Of a DNA stretch of 20,041 bases, positions 1 to 7,532 are shown piece after piece. The position numbers were made by a program, and so were the translations under genes. Position 1 is the first letter of the stretch; the number at the start of each line of letters is the position of its first letter. This DNA is from a virus. The notes beneath the pieces are model-generated. The model saw only the letters and a list, made by a program, of their open reading frames with translations, had not been told where the DNA came from and searched no databases. The stretch covers positions 1-20,041 of IMG/VR virus record IMGVR_UViG_3300045952_000032; one strand, 5' to 3'.

Positions 1-135
1 ACCATGAGGTGTGTCGTCGTGGGCATCACCGTGAGCACCATCAGTGTGGGAGTCACTATGAGGAGAATTGGTATGAGGAACATCGACGTGAGAAGAAGCG
101 CCTCCTCCATCACCGTGAGCAACGTCACCGTGGGT
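1..135 (-). repeat. Histidine-rich low-complexity coding tract
   Basis: On the minus strand this stretch encodes nine His in 45 residues, with recurring HGD, HTD, HSD and HDD units. It continues off the window. On the plus strand it appears as recurrent GTGNNCATC-like triplets. It is part of the partial fibre gene, not an independent element. Confidence 0.7.
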
Positions 136-438
136 ATATCCTCGAAAGGTTCCAGTCTGGTGCATCCAGAGGAACCAAACGTGGTCAACCCAAATGGAAC
201 CAGGAGCAGGGAGACCAAAGATGTCTCCAGGGACTCCCATATGAAGCCGATACATCCGAGTTCCAGCCTCGTTAATGTATCGGAACTCCGGCCCGTCGAC
301 GTAGATAGACCCCGGCGCTGCCTGACCAGCACCAAGGTTAGTCAGGAACTGTCCGGAACATCTCCACTCGCTACCGTATTGATCAACGTAGTGGAAATTG
401 TCGCCGTGAATCCAAATCGAGCCAGGAGCCTTAGCCAT
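1..438 (-). CDS. Partial tail fibre/adhesin protein with 37-residue repeats and a His-rich tract
   Basis: The first 146 codons are present; the frame is open to the window edge, so the C-terminus is missing. The ATG overlaps the stop of the upstream fibre gene (TAATG), which fixes the start and suggests coupled translation. Residues 4-40, 41-77 and 78-101 are three repeats, each opening APGSI(W/Y)(I/V), an aromatic-rich beta-type motif. Residues 102-146 hold nine histidines, mostly spaced 3-5 residues apart and paired with Asp, Gly, Thr or Pro. Histidine-rich shafts and tips are known to bind metal in some phage fibres and spikes (for example HxH motifs in the T4 gp37 tip). Position after the fibre genes supports a receptor-binding or fibre-tip role; exact function is inferred. 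It could instead be an adhesin-like decoration protein. Confidence 0.75.
   Translation of the reverse strand, partial: MAKAPGSIWIHGDNFHYVDQYGSEWRCSGQFLTNLGAGQAAPGSIYVDGPEFRYINEAGTRMYRLHMGVPGDIFGLPAPGSIWVDHVWFLWMHQTGTFRGYTHGDVAHGDGGGASSHVDVPHTNSPHSDSHTDGAHGDAHDDTPHG
136..429 (-). repeat. Three tandem 37-residue coding repeats
   Basis: Repeat units occupy 319-429, 208-318 and, shortened, 136-207. Each encodes APGSI(W/Y)(I/V) followed by aromatic-rich sequence and a Gly-Thr or Gly-Ser turn (YGSEW, AGTRM, TGTFR). The first two units are exactly 111 nt long. The DNA has diverged, so this is an old protein-level duplication. Confidence 0.75.
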
Positions 439-1073
439 TACGCTGGGACGAATTTATTGGTGCCAACTGGAATGATGAGACCAGTGGGAGCAATTACTCC
501 CATGTCGCCACGAACAATCAGACCAGCTATCGTTGCAGCTGCATTCCGAACGTAGAAAGCGTTCTCGGTCTTGATACTTGCTGCGTTTATGAGGACGCCT
601 TGAGAGTTTGCTGGAGAAGTGAGAACTGCCACCCAGTTTCCGGACATCCCAACTACGTTGAGAGCGATATCAGTGGTAGACGCAATATGGAAACGCCCTC
701 CATTGAACGTCATGTTACCGCCCAGGTTGGCGTTACTGATACCGACAGCGTTAAGATTTCCTCCTGAAATGTTGACGGCGTTGGCATTCTGGTCCGCCAT
801 CGTCCCTAGTGCAAGGGCAGACTTGAGAGCTGGAATGGTTGTGACGCCAGTTCCACCACCATCTACACCAAGGACTTTATCAACGAATGCGCTCCCGTTC
901 CACTCCTGGAATTTAACCAGAGGTGCTCCCACGCGAGCCATCTTGACAGAGCTCATCGGAGGATTGACGAGAGCATTCACTTGTAGAGTAATTGCGTCGA
1001 TGTCGCGATTTTTGACTTCGTCGACAAACGTAACGTAATTACTCGTTACTGTTGGTTTTGACCAGTCGGCCAT
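438..1073 (-). CDS. Tail fibre protein (211 aa)
   Basis: This is probably a trimeric tail fibre or fibre-tip subunit. The middle contains a GGGTG motif followed by an Ala/Leu-rich helix and LGTMADQNANAV. This resembles the short repeats found where many phage fibres pass from adaptor to shaft (LGT.A..NA.AV). Next comes an Asn/Gly-rich beta stretch with ISGGNLNAV, ISNANLGG and MTFNGGRF, typical of beta-helical shafts. The C-terminal 70 residues are hydrophobic beta-type sequence with no recognised enzymatic motif. The start at 1073 overlaps the upstream coiled-coil gene by 35 nt; the sequence before the ATG (GAGAAGAAA) is a weak ribosome site. The stop overlaps the next fibre gene. Receptor identity cannot be inferred. 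Confidence 0.75.
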   Translation of the reverse strand: MADWSKPTVTSNYVTFVDEVKNRDIDAITLQVNALVNPPMSSVKMARVGAPLVKFQEWNGSAFVDKVLGVDGGGTGVTTIPALKSALALGTMADQNANAVNISGGNLNAVGISNANLGGNMTFNGGRFHIASTTDIALNVVGMSGNWVAVLTSPANSQGVLINAASIKTENAFYVRNAAATIAGLIVRGDMGVIAPTGLIIPVGTNKFVPA

Positions 1074-1293
1074 TTTCTTCTCGCAGTCTCGTTATCTCTG
1101 CGCTCATCTCCCCAACTTGTATGAGGAGTTGCCGATTATGCATCAGGAGCTTTCTTCGGACAAACTCAAGCTCACCGATTACGGCGTAGACTTCATCGAT
1201 TGACCCGGTCAGCTCAGGAGCCGGAGGAGCCAGATTCGGAGGCGGCGGCAGGATCGGGAGTGCCGGTGACGGTTCCGGGAGGGAGTTTTCCAT
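1039..1293 (-). CDS. Small proline-rich, coiled-coil protein (84 aa)
   Basis: Residues 1-30 are rich in Pro, Ala and Leu. Residues 32-75 form a predicted coiled coil with Leu/Ile/Val heptads and many Glu, Arg and Gln. It has no signal peptide or membrane segment. The ATG lies 80 nt inside the preceding gene, in the +1 frame relative to it, with no clear Shine-Dalgarno sequence. A later ATG in frame (the Met of LLMH, near 1140) would make a much shorter protein. Because nothing else covers 1074-1213, a gene here is likely, but the true start is uncertain. A fibre chaperone, trimerisation factor or adaptor is plausible from position; I do not recognise the family. Confidence 0.55.
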   Translation of the reverse strand: MENSLPEPSPALPILPPPPNLAPPAPELTGSIDEVYAVIGELEFVRRKLLMHNRQLLIQVGEMSAEITRLREENGRLVKTNSNE

Positions 1294-1567
1294 CGTTTGA
1301 CAACTTTTGAAGGATGCGTTTCTGCATCGAGTTAACGGAGAAATTCGCGGTGTTCATGAATTTCATGAAGTCGATTGCTTCCTGGCCCTGATACGTGTAA
1401 GTCGAGTAGTTCCCAAGGTTGTCCTTGAGCTTGAGAAAGATGAATCCCGGACCTGACGTCGGAGTGGCATTCATCTCCATGTCAAGGTTAACCGTGACCA
1501 CCTTGTATTTCGTTATGCTCGTCGATGGATTGACGATGGGGTCCGTTAGCGTATAGTCTTCAGCCAT
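1214..1567 (-). CDS. Conserved phage protein of unknown function between fibre genes (117 aa)
   Basis: The N-terminal 60 residues look like a beta-rich domain (KYKVVTVNLDMEMN, FIFLKLKDNLG). Residues 61-90 are helical, with QEAIDFMKFMNTANFS and MQKRILQKL. The tail is rich in Pro, Gly, Ala and Ser. This layout resembles a small family that often sits beside tail fibre genes in short- and long-tailed phages: a beta domain on a hydrophobic-ligand-like strand, then a helix ending in RIL..L..DG, then a GT(V/I)(T/S)GTPD tail. That match is from memory and unverified. The ATG at 1567 follows a moderate ribosome site (TTTAGG) that overlaps the stop of the upstream gene. The last 80 nt also encode the start of the coiled-coil gene in another frame. 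Confidence 0.65.
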   Translation of the reverse strand: MAEDYTLTDPIVNPSTSITKYKVVTVNLDMEMNATPTSGPGFIFLKLKDNLGNYSTYTYQGQEAIDFMKFMNTANFSVNSMQKRILQKLSNDGKLPPGTVTGTPDPAAASESGSSGS

Positions 1568-1573
1568 AATGAC

Positions 1574-2389
1574 CTAAACAATCTGGAATTCCATTTGGAG
1601 ACGAAGGTAGTAAGGAGCACCAATAGGCCACGCATTACCACTAATGTCTCGTTGAAGGGCGATGTATGTTGCACCTGGAGTAGCAGAAGCCAGTCCAATT
1701 CCAGCCACTCCAGCAGCGTAGTAATGCACGTTTGCATACCAGTTGACACCAACTGCCGACGATACCGTGTATCCAGGAGGAAGTGAAAAATACAAATAAG
1801 TTCCACCATTAGGCGAGCCGACGCTTCCAACATCAGATTGGAAATTAATCATCATCGACTTGCCGCTTATCCTGTAACATGCAATTCCTGAAGAACCTGT
1901 AAACGAGGCTCCAGAACTACACCACAAGCCAGGATAAGTGTAAGTTTGCCAATTATCGTCTGGAAATCCTTTCCCGTAGGAGTAAATTGCAGAACCAACG
2001 TGAAGGTTAGCTCCGACTGATACCGACCCTTGAGGATGAAGATAAAGAGGAGTTGCAGTAATAGAGCCTAGATTATCAGTTAGGAATTCATATCTATAAA
2101 TACCGTCACCGTAAGTCAGGAAACGTATGTGCTTTCCGTTGACAGGACCAGCCGAACTTGACCAAATCTGATATCCATTATTACCGCTGATTCTAGTAGT
2201 GTCAGGAAAGATTTGATATGCAGACCAGGTCTTAGCAACGTCCGTATAGGCTACCGTCGGCCAATGGCGATCAGGAGCGAGATTTCCCTCCGTAATGATT
2301 GCTGCGTTCAAACCGAGAGGAGTCCACGCAGCACCGTTGTTGGTGCTTTTCTCGAAGATGTGCGTGTTCTGGTTCCAACGCTGCCACAT
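1574..2389 (-). CDS. Putative tail fibre / receptor-binding protein (271 aa)
   Basis: The protein is rich in Gly, Ser, Tyr, Trp and Asn with little charge, as is usual for the distal beta-structured parts of phage fibres. The N-terminus (MWQRWNQNTHIFEKSTNNG) could attach to the FN3 protein coded immediately upstream. The two genes share a TAATG stop/start overlap. The C-terminal 110 residues (from about SGIACYRISGKSMM) form a beta-sandwich-like block ending LRLQMEFQIV. GC content falls to about 32-47 percent in individual 60-nt lines, well below the capsid genes, as expected for a host-range gene that exchanges often. No enzymatic depolymerase motif is evident. Receptor binding is inferred from composition and position. 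Confidence 0.65.
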   Translation of the reverse strand: MWQRWNQNTHIFEKSTNNGAAWTPLGLNAAIITEGNLAPDRHWPTVAYTDVAKTWSAYQIFPDTTRISGNNGYQIWSSSAGPVNGKHIRFLTYGDGIYRYEFLTDNLGSITATPLYLHPQGSVSVGANLHVGSAIYSYGKGFPDDNWQTYTYPGLWCSSGASFTGSSGIACYRISGKSMMINFQSDVGSVGSPNGGTYLYFSLPPGYTVSSAVGVNWYANVHYYAAGVAGIGLASATPGATYIALQRDISGNAWPIGAPYYLRLQMEFQIV

Positions 2390-3831
2390 TAGATGATTCC
2401 TCGAGCCTTCCAGTCAACCAAACGCTGCACACGATTACCAGAGGAGTCAAACGCAAAAACAAAAAAGTGAGTAGGATTAGGGATGTCCGTGAAATTAAAG
2501 ATAACGTAAAAAGGCTCAGTTAATGATTTGGTCGTGCAGGTGATTGACTCTACATCCTTGAAGGGTTTCGTGAAATTGACTTGCGTGCCAGTCAGCAAAT
2601 CACCCTCATGACCTACTTCTGTCCCAGCCCAAGCTGTGATCTCACCGCCATCATTCTCCCGCTTTACAGAGAGTGAGAACGTAAGATTGTAAATCTCAAG
2701 GAGAGCGTCATCGTCAGAATTGGTGAACTCCAGTCGAACCTTGAGGTATCGCATCGACTGAGAGAACAAACTTGCACCGTCGACGAACGGAGTATAAGTA
2801 ATACCATCTTCGGATGTTGCTATCCTGATGAGGACAACAGTTGCTGGTGAGTGAACGAACTCGTTGTAAGTGACTGTGATGATTGTGTTTTGAATTACAA
2901 CTCCGTAGTCGACTACTTCCTCATAAGAGCCGGTAAGAACTGTCGGCTGAATGTAAATCGGGTAGCCTGCTGCAATCTGGTCCTGTATCTCATCCCAAAA
3001 CCGAACCTCGAAATGCTCGTGCCACATCTGGTCCGACCAGCAGCAGAGGAGGCTCGGCAATCTAACATCGCGGAGGACGTTTACACGAGTTCCCATGAGG
3101 TTGGAAACCCGTCTGTCCTGCAACGCGTAATCAGGAGGTGTATTGACCTGAACCGTTACTGAGGCAGGCGCGCTCAGATTTCCAGCTACATCAACCGCAA
3201 TAACGGAGTATGTGTAGGAGCCTGCGACGTTCTCGAAGATGGCAAAGAAGGTTGAGTCAACAGTTCCTCGTAGCTCTCCATTCCGATAAGCACGATAGTG
3301 AAGGATTCGGAAGGTTGAGGTCGGAGGGTCCCATCGGAGGAGAACGTTATTGTCGATGACCCGACTTTCCAACGTAATGGAGCCGAGCGGTGGAACCGTG
3401 ATGTTTTGTCCATTGGGGTCCACCGAGTAGACACCAGCCGCGTTGATCGTCTTGATGAGGAACGTGTGGGTTCCAACGAGCAACGGGTCAATGTCAGCCT
3501 GAAGGGAGTTCGTCCGAAGGCGGAACGTCGCCGTATCCCAAGAGGCACCCTCCCGAATCTCGTAACCGAATGCAGTCGGAACCTCAGACCAATTCAAGCG
3601 AACCGTGATAGGAGTGAACTCGTGGTCGAAGAATGCTGGAGCATCAAGGACCGGAACAACTGGAGGAGGAATTGCAGCGTCTTGAACAAGAGGAAAGAGT
3701 TCCTCCTGAACAACGATGAGTCCCTTATTCAGGGTGCTGAGAATCTGATAGAGACGAGGGTCCGCGAGTTGAATGCCCTGGATGAGGGCCTCAACATCGT
3801 AGTGCATCGTCTTTGATTCGCCGTTGCTCAT
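2389..3831 (-). CDS. Tail protein with two fibronectin type III-like domains (480 aa)
   Basis: Residues about 55-150 and 150-235 each read as an FN3-like fold. The first includes VRLNWSEVPTAFGYEIREG and THTFLIKTINAAGVYS. The second includes VLLRWDPP, YRAYRNGEL and YTYSVIAVDVAGNLS. The C-terminal half carries beta-rich sequence and Cys-Cys-Trp near residue 264. It resembles the C-terminal parts of tail tip or central fibre proteins that hold distal fibres. The N-terminal helix (residues 5-45) may be the docking segment. The ATG overlaps the preceding stop (ATGA), and the stop overlaps the fibre gene (TAATG), so the three tail genes are coupled. FN3 modules are common on phage surfaces and often bind carbohydrate or cell surfaces. 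Tail-tip or fibre-hub role is an inference. Confidence 0.7.
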   Translation of the reverse strand: MSNGESKTMHYDVEALIQGIQLADPRLYQILSTLNKGLIVVQEELFPLVQDAAIPPPVVPVLDAPAFFDHEFTPITVRLNWSEVPTAFGYEIREGASWDTATFRLRTNSLQADIDPLLVGTHTFLIKTINAAGVYSVDPNGQNITVPPLGSITLESRVIDNNVLLRWDPPTSTFRILHYRAYRNGELRGTVDSTFFAIFENVAGSYTYSVIAVDVAGNLSAPASVTVQVNTPPDYALQDRRVSNLMGTRVNVLRDVRLPSLLCCWSDQMWHEHFEVRFWDEIQDQIAAGYPIYIQPTVLTGSYEEVVDYGVVIQNTIITVTYNEFVHSPATVVLIRIATSEDGITYTPFVDGASLFSQSMRYLKVRLEFTNSDDDALLEIYNLTFSLSVKRENDGGEITAWAGTEVGHEGDLLTGTQVNFTKPFKDVESITCTTKSLTEPFYVIFNFTDIPNPTHFFVFAFDSSGNRVQRLVDWKARGII

Positions 3832-5684
3832 TCCGGTCTCGTATACCAGAGTTCCTTGTAATACAGAGAGAAGTGAGTCAGAAAGAAGAACTCGTTAGCA
3901 AGGTTCGTCCGAATCATCACCGAGCACCGCTCTGAGGAGAAATTCCAGCCTCGGAAGAACGGACGCCCAGGATTTGTAAAGAGGGGGAGGTCAGGAACAA
4001 ATGCCGTCTGAACACGGTCTAACCCAGACAGGGTAATTTTGAGGTTCCCTACTCCCTTTATTCTCATCCTCGCACCGGCGAAGTGGTAAACCGGCCAATC
4101 GTCGCCTTGAGGAAGAAGAGGAAATTCAGCCCAGGAGTCGATGGCGAGGCCGTAATCGAGCTTCTGAGTCTCATCGAGAGCTTTGATCCCAGGGTTCGTT
4201 TGAGAGGCAAACTTCATCTGAGATTCTTTGTCGGCCTGATTCACGTCGACAACAACCGTAGAAGGAGGATGCGGGAAGGCCCAGACCGAGAACTTCACGC
4301 TCTCGAGGTCTAGGCCATCCTGCCAATCACAGACAATCATGTGGCTGCACTCAGTCGCTGCGTCCATCGGAGCTACGATGTAAGTGCGAGCCCTGAGCGG
4401 GTCAACCGCAATCTCCAACTTGTGGAAATGTGCCTTGTTGATTCGGTCCCAGATGTCCGCTACGTTGAACGAGACCTCGGTGTCTGAGAAGGTCCCGACA
4501 AAGAGTTGGAGGCCGCTTCGGTCGGCGACGAATGCTCTGTCCCTAACATCCTCACCGAAGTCCAGAATCTTTCCCACTCCGTGGCATTCTGTGCCGACAG
4601 ATTTATCAAGGGCATTAACCTCCCAAAGTGCGGCAGGTTGTCCATTATCCTGGGTGATATAGGACCTCTGTGGTTTACAACAAATGAGCTGAGTTCGATA
4701 CTCAAAGCAGTATCGGACGCCTCCTCCGGCGTCTCCTGGATTAACGGTGAGGAATCCATCAACTCCGTCGAAGGACTCCGGTTGACCAGGCTGAGAAACT
4801 CGGACAATCGCGTCATTTGTATCCTCCCCCCAAGTTAAGAGTCGACCCTTGTAGATGTTGACTCCTACACCTGCGGGGATGGTATCCATCTGGTCCAGAA
4901 GAAAACTAGCGTCCGATTGGAGGTCCGCGTCGTAGAAGTCAACCGTTTTTGCAGGAGTGACGTTGTCTGGAATACGACCGTCTGGAACGAAATACCATGT
5001 CTGGTTCTCGTAATCTCCTGCGAAATTCCGAACATCTTTGGTGGCGAGAAGCACCCGAGCAACCGTTCCAGCGGGTCCAGCAGGAATCGAGGAGAGATTG
5101 ACCTGGAATCCGGTATCAGCCGGGAGACCTATCGCGCAGAATCCCCCCATCGCCCCGATGTGGCCCGATTGCGTCTCGAATGCGACGGCAAAAAGCCTGC
5201 CTCCGGTCAGTTTACCAGCCGCTCCCTGAGTTGCCACCATATTTCCAGCAGGAGCAATACCACCAGCAGGACGAGCAGCTCCAGAGCTCTCGTAAACATA
5301 GAGCTTTTCTCCTGGGAGTCCTTTGAGGCCGTTGTGAGGAGTGATGTATGCCCGATTGAACATGGAGACCATGCTGAAATCGGTCATCGCCGGAATGGAG
5401 AGGATTGGAACCCCTAGATTCGTGGAATCATAGAGGTTTCCAGCAGTATCCAAGAGGAGGAGACGGGGAGCCTCACCAATCCTCTTGTAGATTGCCTGCC
5501 TCTTGATGTTGAAGGCAGTGGGGAGGTTTACGACGGAGCCTTCCCTCGTATACGTCGCCTGGTTGACGAACGCTAGGTTCTGTGAGGTGCGAAAGTAACC
5601 GGGAGGACAGGCTTCATCCTCCCCCCGGTCAAATGTCCCCATGAACCGAGAGAACGAGATAGGCTCGTGATCTCGAACGGCCAC
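3828..5684 (-). CDS. Tail hub / packaged-DNA stabilisation-like protein (618 aa)
   Basis: This is the largest tail gene and follows the head-tail adaptor. The order adaptor, large beta-propeller-like tail protein, then fibres matches podoviruses such as P22 (gp4, gp10, gp26/gp9) and T7 (gp11, gp12). The sequence is beta-rich with repeated Gly/Asp loops. The N-terminus contains CPPGYFRTSQNLAFV, like the CP.G....NL..... openings of nozzle/stabilisation proteins that list per-strand data. It probably forms the hexameric tail nozzle below the adaptor; fold assignment is inference. The start is GTG at 5684: GGAG lies 8 nt upstream and the gap to the previous stop is 3 nt. No signal peptide or membrane segment is present. 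Confidence 0.7.
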   Translation of the reverse strand: MAVRDHEPISFSRFMGTFDRGEDEACPPGYFRTSQNLAFVNQATYTREGSVVNLPTAFNIKRQAIYKRIGEAPRLLLLDTAGNLYDSTNLGVPILSIPAMTDFSMVSMFNRAYITPHNGLKGLPGEKLYVYESSGAARPAGGIAPAGNMVATQGAAGKLTGGRLFAVAFETQSGHIGAMGGFCAIGLPADTGFQVNLSSIPAGPAGTVARVLLATKDVRNFAGDYENQTWYFVPDGRIPDNVTPAKTVDFYDADLQSDASFLLDQMDTIPAGVGVNIYKGRLLTWGEDTNDAIVRVSQPGQPESFDGVDGFLTVNPGDAGGGVRYCFEYRTQLICCKPQRSYITQDNGQPAALWEVNALDKSVGTECHGVGKILDFGEDVRDRAFVADRSGLQLFVGTFSDTEVSFNVADIWDRINKAHFHKLEIAVDPLRARTYIVAPMDAATECSHMIVCDWQDGLDLESVKFSVWAFPHPPSTVVVDVNQADKESQMKFASQTNPGIKALDETQKLDYGLAIDSWAEFPLLPQGDDWPVYHFAGARMRIKGVGNLKITLSGLDRVQTAFVPDLPLFTNPGRPFFRGWNFSSERCSVMIRTNLANEFFFLTHFSLYYKELWYTRPE

Positions 5685-5687
5685 GGC

Positions 5688-6152
5688 TTACGCTCCAGAG
5701 GTCAGTGAAGCAACTTCGAGAGCGTAAGTGAGTAGGACGTCGACTGCGGCTGCACCGGAAACAGCGGCACCAACTCGTTCGATGGAGATGCCGGTGCCGA
5801 TGTCGAGAAGGTCGTTGGAGTTTCCGTCCGTGATGATCGTGGCGCCAGCAGCTCCCATGCGGAGCATCGTGCCACGGGTAAGACCGGCGACAGGAGCCGT
5901 GAGGAGAATGACCTTCGCTCCGCTCCTGGTCCCAGTGATGTCGATCGAGGTGGCACCACCGACGGTCGCACCGACAGCGATGAGGGCAGCGTCAACGAGA
6001 CGATACCGACCGCGGGAATGAGCAGGGAGAAGCTCGAGTCCAGGAGCCACAACGAACTGAGCCTGATTGACTCGAGTCCGAAGGGTGAGGAGAACCTCGT
6101 GGTCGACGAACTTCTTGACCTCGGTCTGAAAACTCTTTCTTCGAGTTGGCAC
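5688..6152 (-). CDS. Small structural protein, possible decoration or tail-collar protein (154 aa)
   Basis: Residues 1-30 are basic and helical (MPTRRKSFQTEVKKFVDHEVL). Residues 45-154 are Ala, Gly, Val and Thr rich with few aromatics, a composition often seen in head fibre, decoration or beta-sandwich structural proteins. The start is GTG at 6152 after an excellent AGGAGG site. The preceding gene ends in two TAG codons in a row and the second merges with this site. Its place between the adaptor and the tail hub argues for a virion or assembly role. I do not recognise the family; a capsid decoration protein and a tail-collar protein are both possible. Confidence 0.6.
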   Translation of the reverse strand: MPTRRKSFQTEVKKFVDHEVLLTLRTRVNQAQFVVAPGLELLPAHSRGRYRLVDAALIAVGATVGGATSIDITGTRSGAKVILLTAPVAGLTRGTMLRMGAAGATIITDGNSNDLLDIGTGISIERVGAAVSGAAAVDVLLTYALEVASLTSGA

Positions 6153-6164
6153 GATAACCTCCTA

Positions 6165-6818
6165 CTACGTTCGGTAGCGAGTCCGCATTCTCCGAACTGG
6201 AGTGCGCTGACCTCGCTTGGTTAGTGTTCCGACAAGGGTGTCATACCACATCTCTGCGTCGGAGTTCAGAGTTGAGGCACGGGTGTAATTCTCACCCAGG
6301 ACTGCGGCTGCGATTGATGCGGTTCTCGACTCCAGAAACAGTTCCGAATTGAGGATTTGAATCGGGACGTTCACGTTGTCAATGGCCGTGAGACCCTTCA
6401 TGAACCGGATGTAAACGTCTCGATTCGTCGTGGCACCAGGGAATTTCAACTGCTCTTCCCGCCATGCCCAGACTCGAAGCTGGTCTGTCTGCTGAAAGGT
6501 GGGCTCCCAGTTTCGCTCCTCCATACCGACGAAGTCCGAGATTGGCCCGTTCATAGGGCCTTCCCTCAGCTCGATTGGGTAGAGAAGACCCGCTGGGAGC
6601 CCAGACCCATCACCGAGGAACGTGATTCCAGCAAACACAGGAACTCGGTCAGCAACTTCCTTCGTCGGCCCCATTCCAGCCCTCGCGAGCCGAATCTGGA
6701 GTTCACGATAGGCTTTGTTGAGCAGGGGAAGTAGAGCCTGGTCCGAGTAGACCAACCCTTGCGGGTCGTTCAGGAGAGGCTTGACCCCAACGAGAATCTG
6801 TGACGCTAGAACTGCCAC
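6165..6818 (-). CDS. Head-tail adaptor (head completion) protein (217 aa)
   Basis: The protein is mainly helical. Residues 1-50 include LVGVKPLLNDPQGLVYSD, LLPLLNKAYRELQIRLARAG, the usual opening of ring-forming adaptors of the P22 gp4 / T7 gp11 type (a helix, a loop, then AY.EL...L...G). A middle beta segment (LLYPIELREG) and a C-terminal helix pair (LFLESRTASIAAAVLGENYTRA) complete the pattern. It would form a ring under the portal and connect to the nozzle coded next. The start is GTG at 6818 with GAGGTG 5 nt upstream, overlapping nothing but 1 nt from the stop of the upstream gene. The C-terminus is very basic (RTPVRRMRTRYRT), possibly for DNA contact. Confidence 0.65.
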   Translation of the reverse strand: MAVLASQILVGVKPLLNDPQGLVYSDQALLPLLNKAYRELQIRLARAGMGPTKEVADRVPVFAGITFLGDGSGLPAGLLYPIELREGPMNGPISDFVGMEERNWEPTFQQTDQLRVWAWREEQLKFPGATTNRDVYIRFMKGLTAIDNVNVPIQILNSELFLESRTASIAAAVLGENYTRASTLNSDAEMWYDTLVGTLTKRGQRTPVRRMRTRYRT

Positions 6819-6819
6819 G

Positions 6820-7047
6820 TTACACCTCTCCGCCTTTCGCTATGGCGTCGGTGCAAGCCCACTTTGCCTCGAGAATCGCCCTGAGAGCCGCCGACCGATG
6901 TGCAGAATCGGGGACGTTCAAGATGACTTCCTTCGCGAGGTCGATGAACTTGACCGTGAGCGCGTCGATGAGTGCCTTCTGTGCATCGCCGATTGGGACG
7001 GAAGAAAAAGTTCTCTCGACGTTCTCCATCGTGATTTTACCCGGCAT
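6820..7047 (-). CDS. Acb2/Tad1 hairpin-domain-like protein; candidate cyclic-nucleotide sponge (75 aa)
   Basis: The protein is a predicted helical hairpin: helix one about residues 20-44, turn VPDS at 45-48, helix two 49-71. The turn and second helix (VPDSAHRSAALRAILEAKWACTDAIA) follow the pattern of the small Acb2/Tad1 hairpin family, where (C/V)PDS.ER..AL..LEEA..WA..AIAR is usual. Members of that family bind cyclic di/trinucleotides or cyclic ADP-ribose variants and block CBASS or Thoeris signalling. Others have no tested role. The N-terminal 19 residues do not match anything I know. The start at 7047 has a strong GGAGGT site 8 nt upstream and overlaps the previous gene by 11 nt. It lies beside a DUF5662-like gene. 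Sponge activity is inference; family resemblance is moderate to good. Confidence 0.6.
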   Translation of the reverse strand: MPGKITMENVERTFSSVPIGDAQKALIDALTVKFIDLAKEVILNVPDSAHRSAALRAILEAKWACTDAIAKGGEV

Positions 7048-7504
7048 CTTTGATTACCTCCACCTCGGCCTCCAACCATTTCGCTGTGTTCTCGAACGCC
7101 CGCTGGAGGACTGCCGGGTCGATCGTCAGCGGCCTTACCGTCCCAGACCTTGCTTTTCCCGCCATCACGCAGTCGGCGATGAAGTCGAGGACGTCGATGA
7201 GATTGACATCTTCGGGAACACCGTCGGCTTCGTTGAGGTGATGCCGGTTCAACTTGCGATGCGTGTCCCACCACTCCGTCTGCTTGAAACCCGTGACGAA
7301 GTCTCGATGGAACCCGTCGATGTCTGAAATCTTGTCCGGATCGTGGGCAGTCGCAGCGTCCAACAGCTTCTCCACAAAAAAGCGGAGAGCGTCCTGAACG
7401 TCCTGGATGTGCGCGATGGAAGCCTCCAGAAGCTGGTCACGAGTAACCTTGGTGTAATCACAGGTCCGGATGTCAGCAACCTTGCTCTCTCGAATACGAA
7501 GCAT
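7037..7504 (-). CDS. DUF5662-like His/Asp-rich phage protein (155 aa)
   Basis: An all-helical protein with a possible metal site: H54-D55 in TAHDPDKIS, H82, R83, H88 and H89 in THRKLNRHHL, and D104 and D111 in LIDVLDFIADCVMAG. The order HD..K, then H.....HH, then a D..ADW/C helix resembles DUF5662 proteins and, more loosely, the HD fold. The family is frequent in phages but has no established role that I know of. The ATG at 7504 has AGGAG six nt upstream, with the site overlapping TAG of a 7514-area repeat element. The gene overlaps the hairpin-domain gene by 11 nt. A phosphohydrolase or nucleotide-handling role is possible but not shown. Confidence 0.6.
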   Translation of the reverse strand: MLRIRESKVADIRTCDYTKVTRDQLLEASIAHIQDVQDALRFFVEKLLDAATAHDPDKISDIDGFHRDFVTGFKQTEWWDTHRKLNRHHLNEADGVPEDVNLIDVLDFIADCVMAGKARSGTVRPLTIDPAVLQRAFENTAKWLEAEVEVIKDAG

Positions 7505-7532
7505 GACAACTCCTATTTGTTCGCAGGCTGAA

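Noticed and set aside
4-555. Plus-strand ORF of 183 codons at the left edge
   Set aside because: It is the antisense of the repeat fibre; Val/Ser-rich sequence arises from the His/Asp codons on the other strand.
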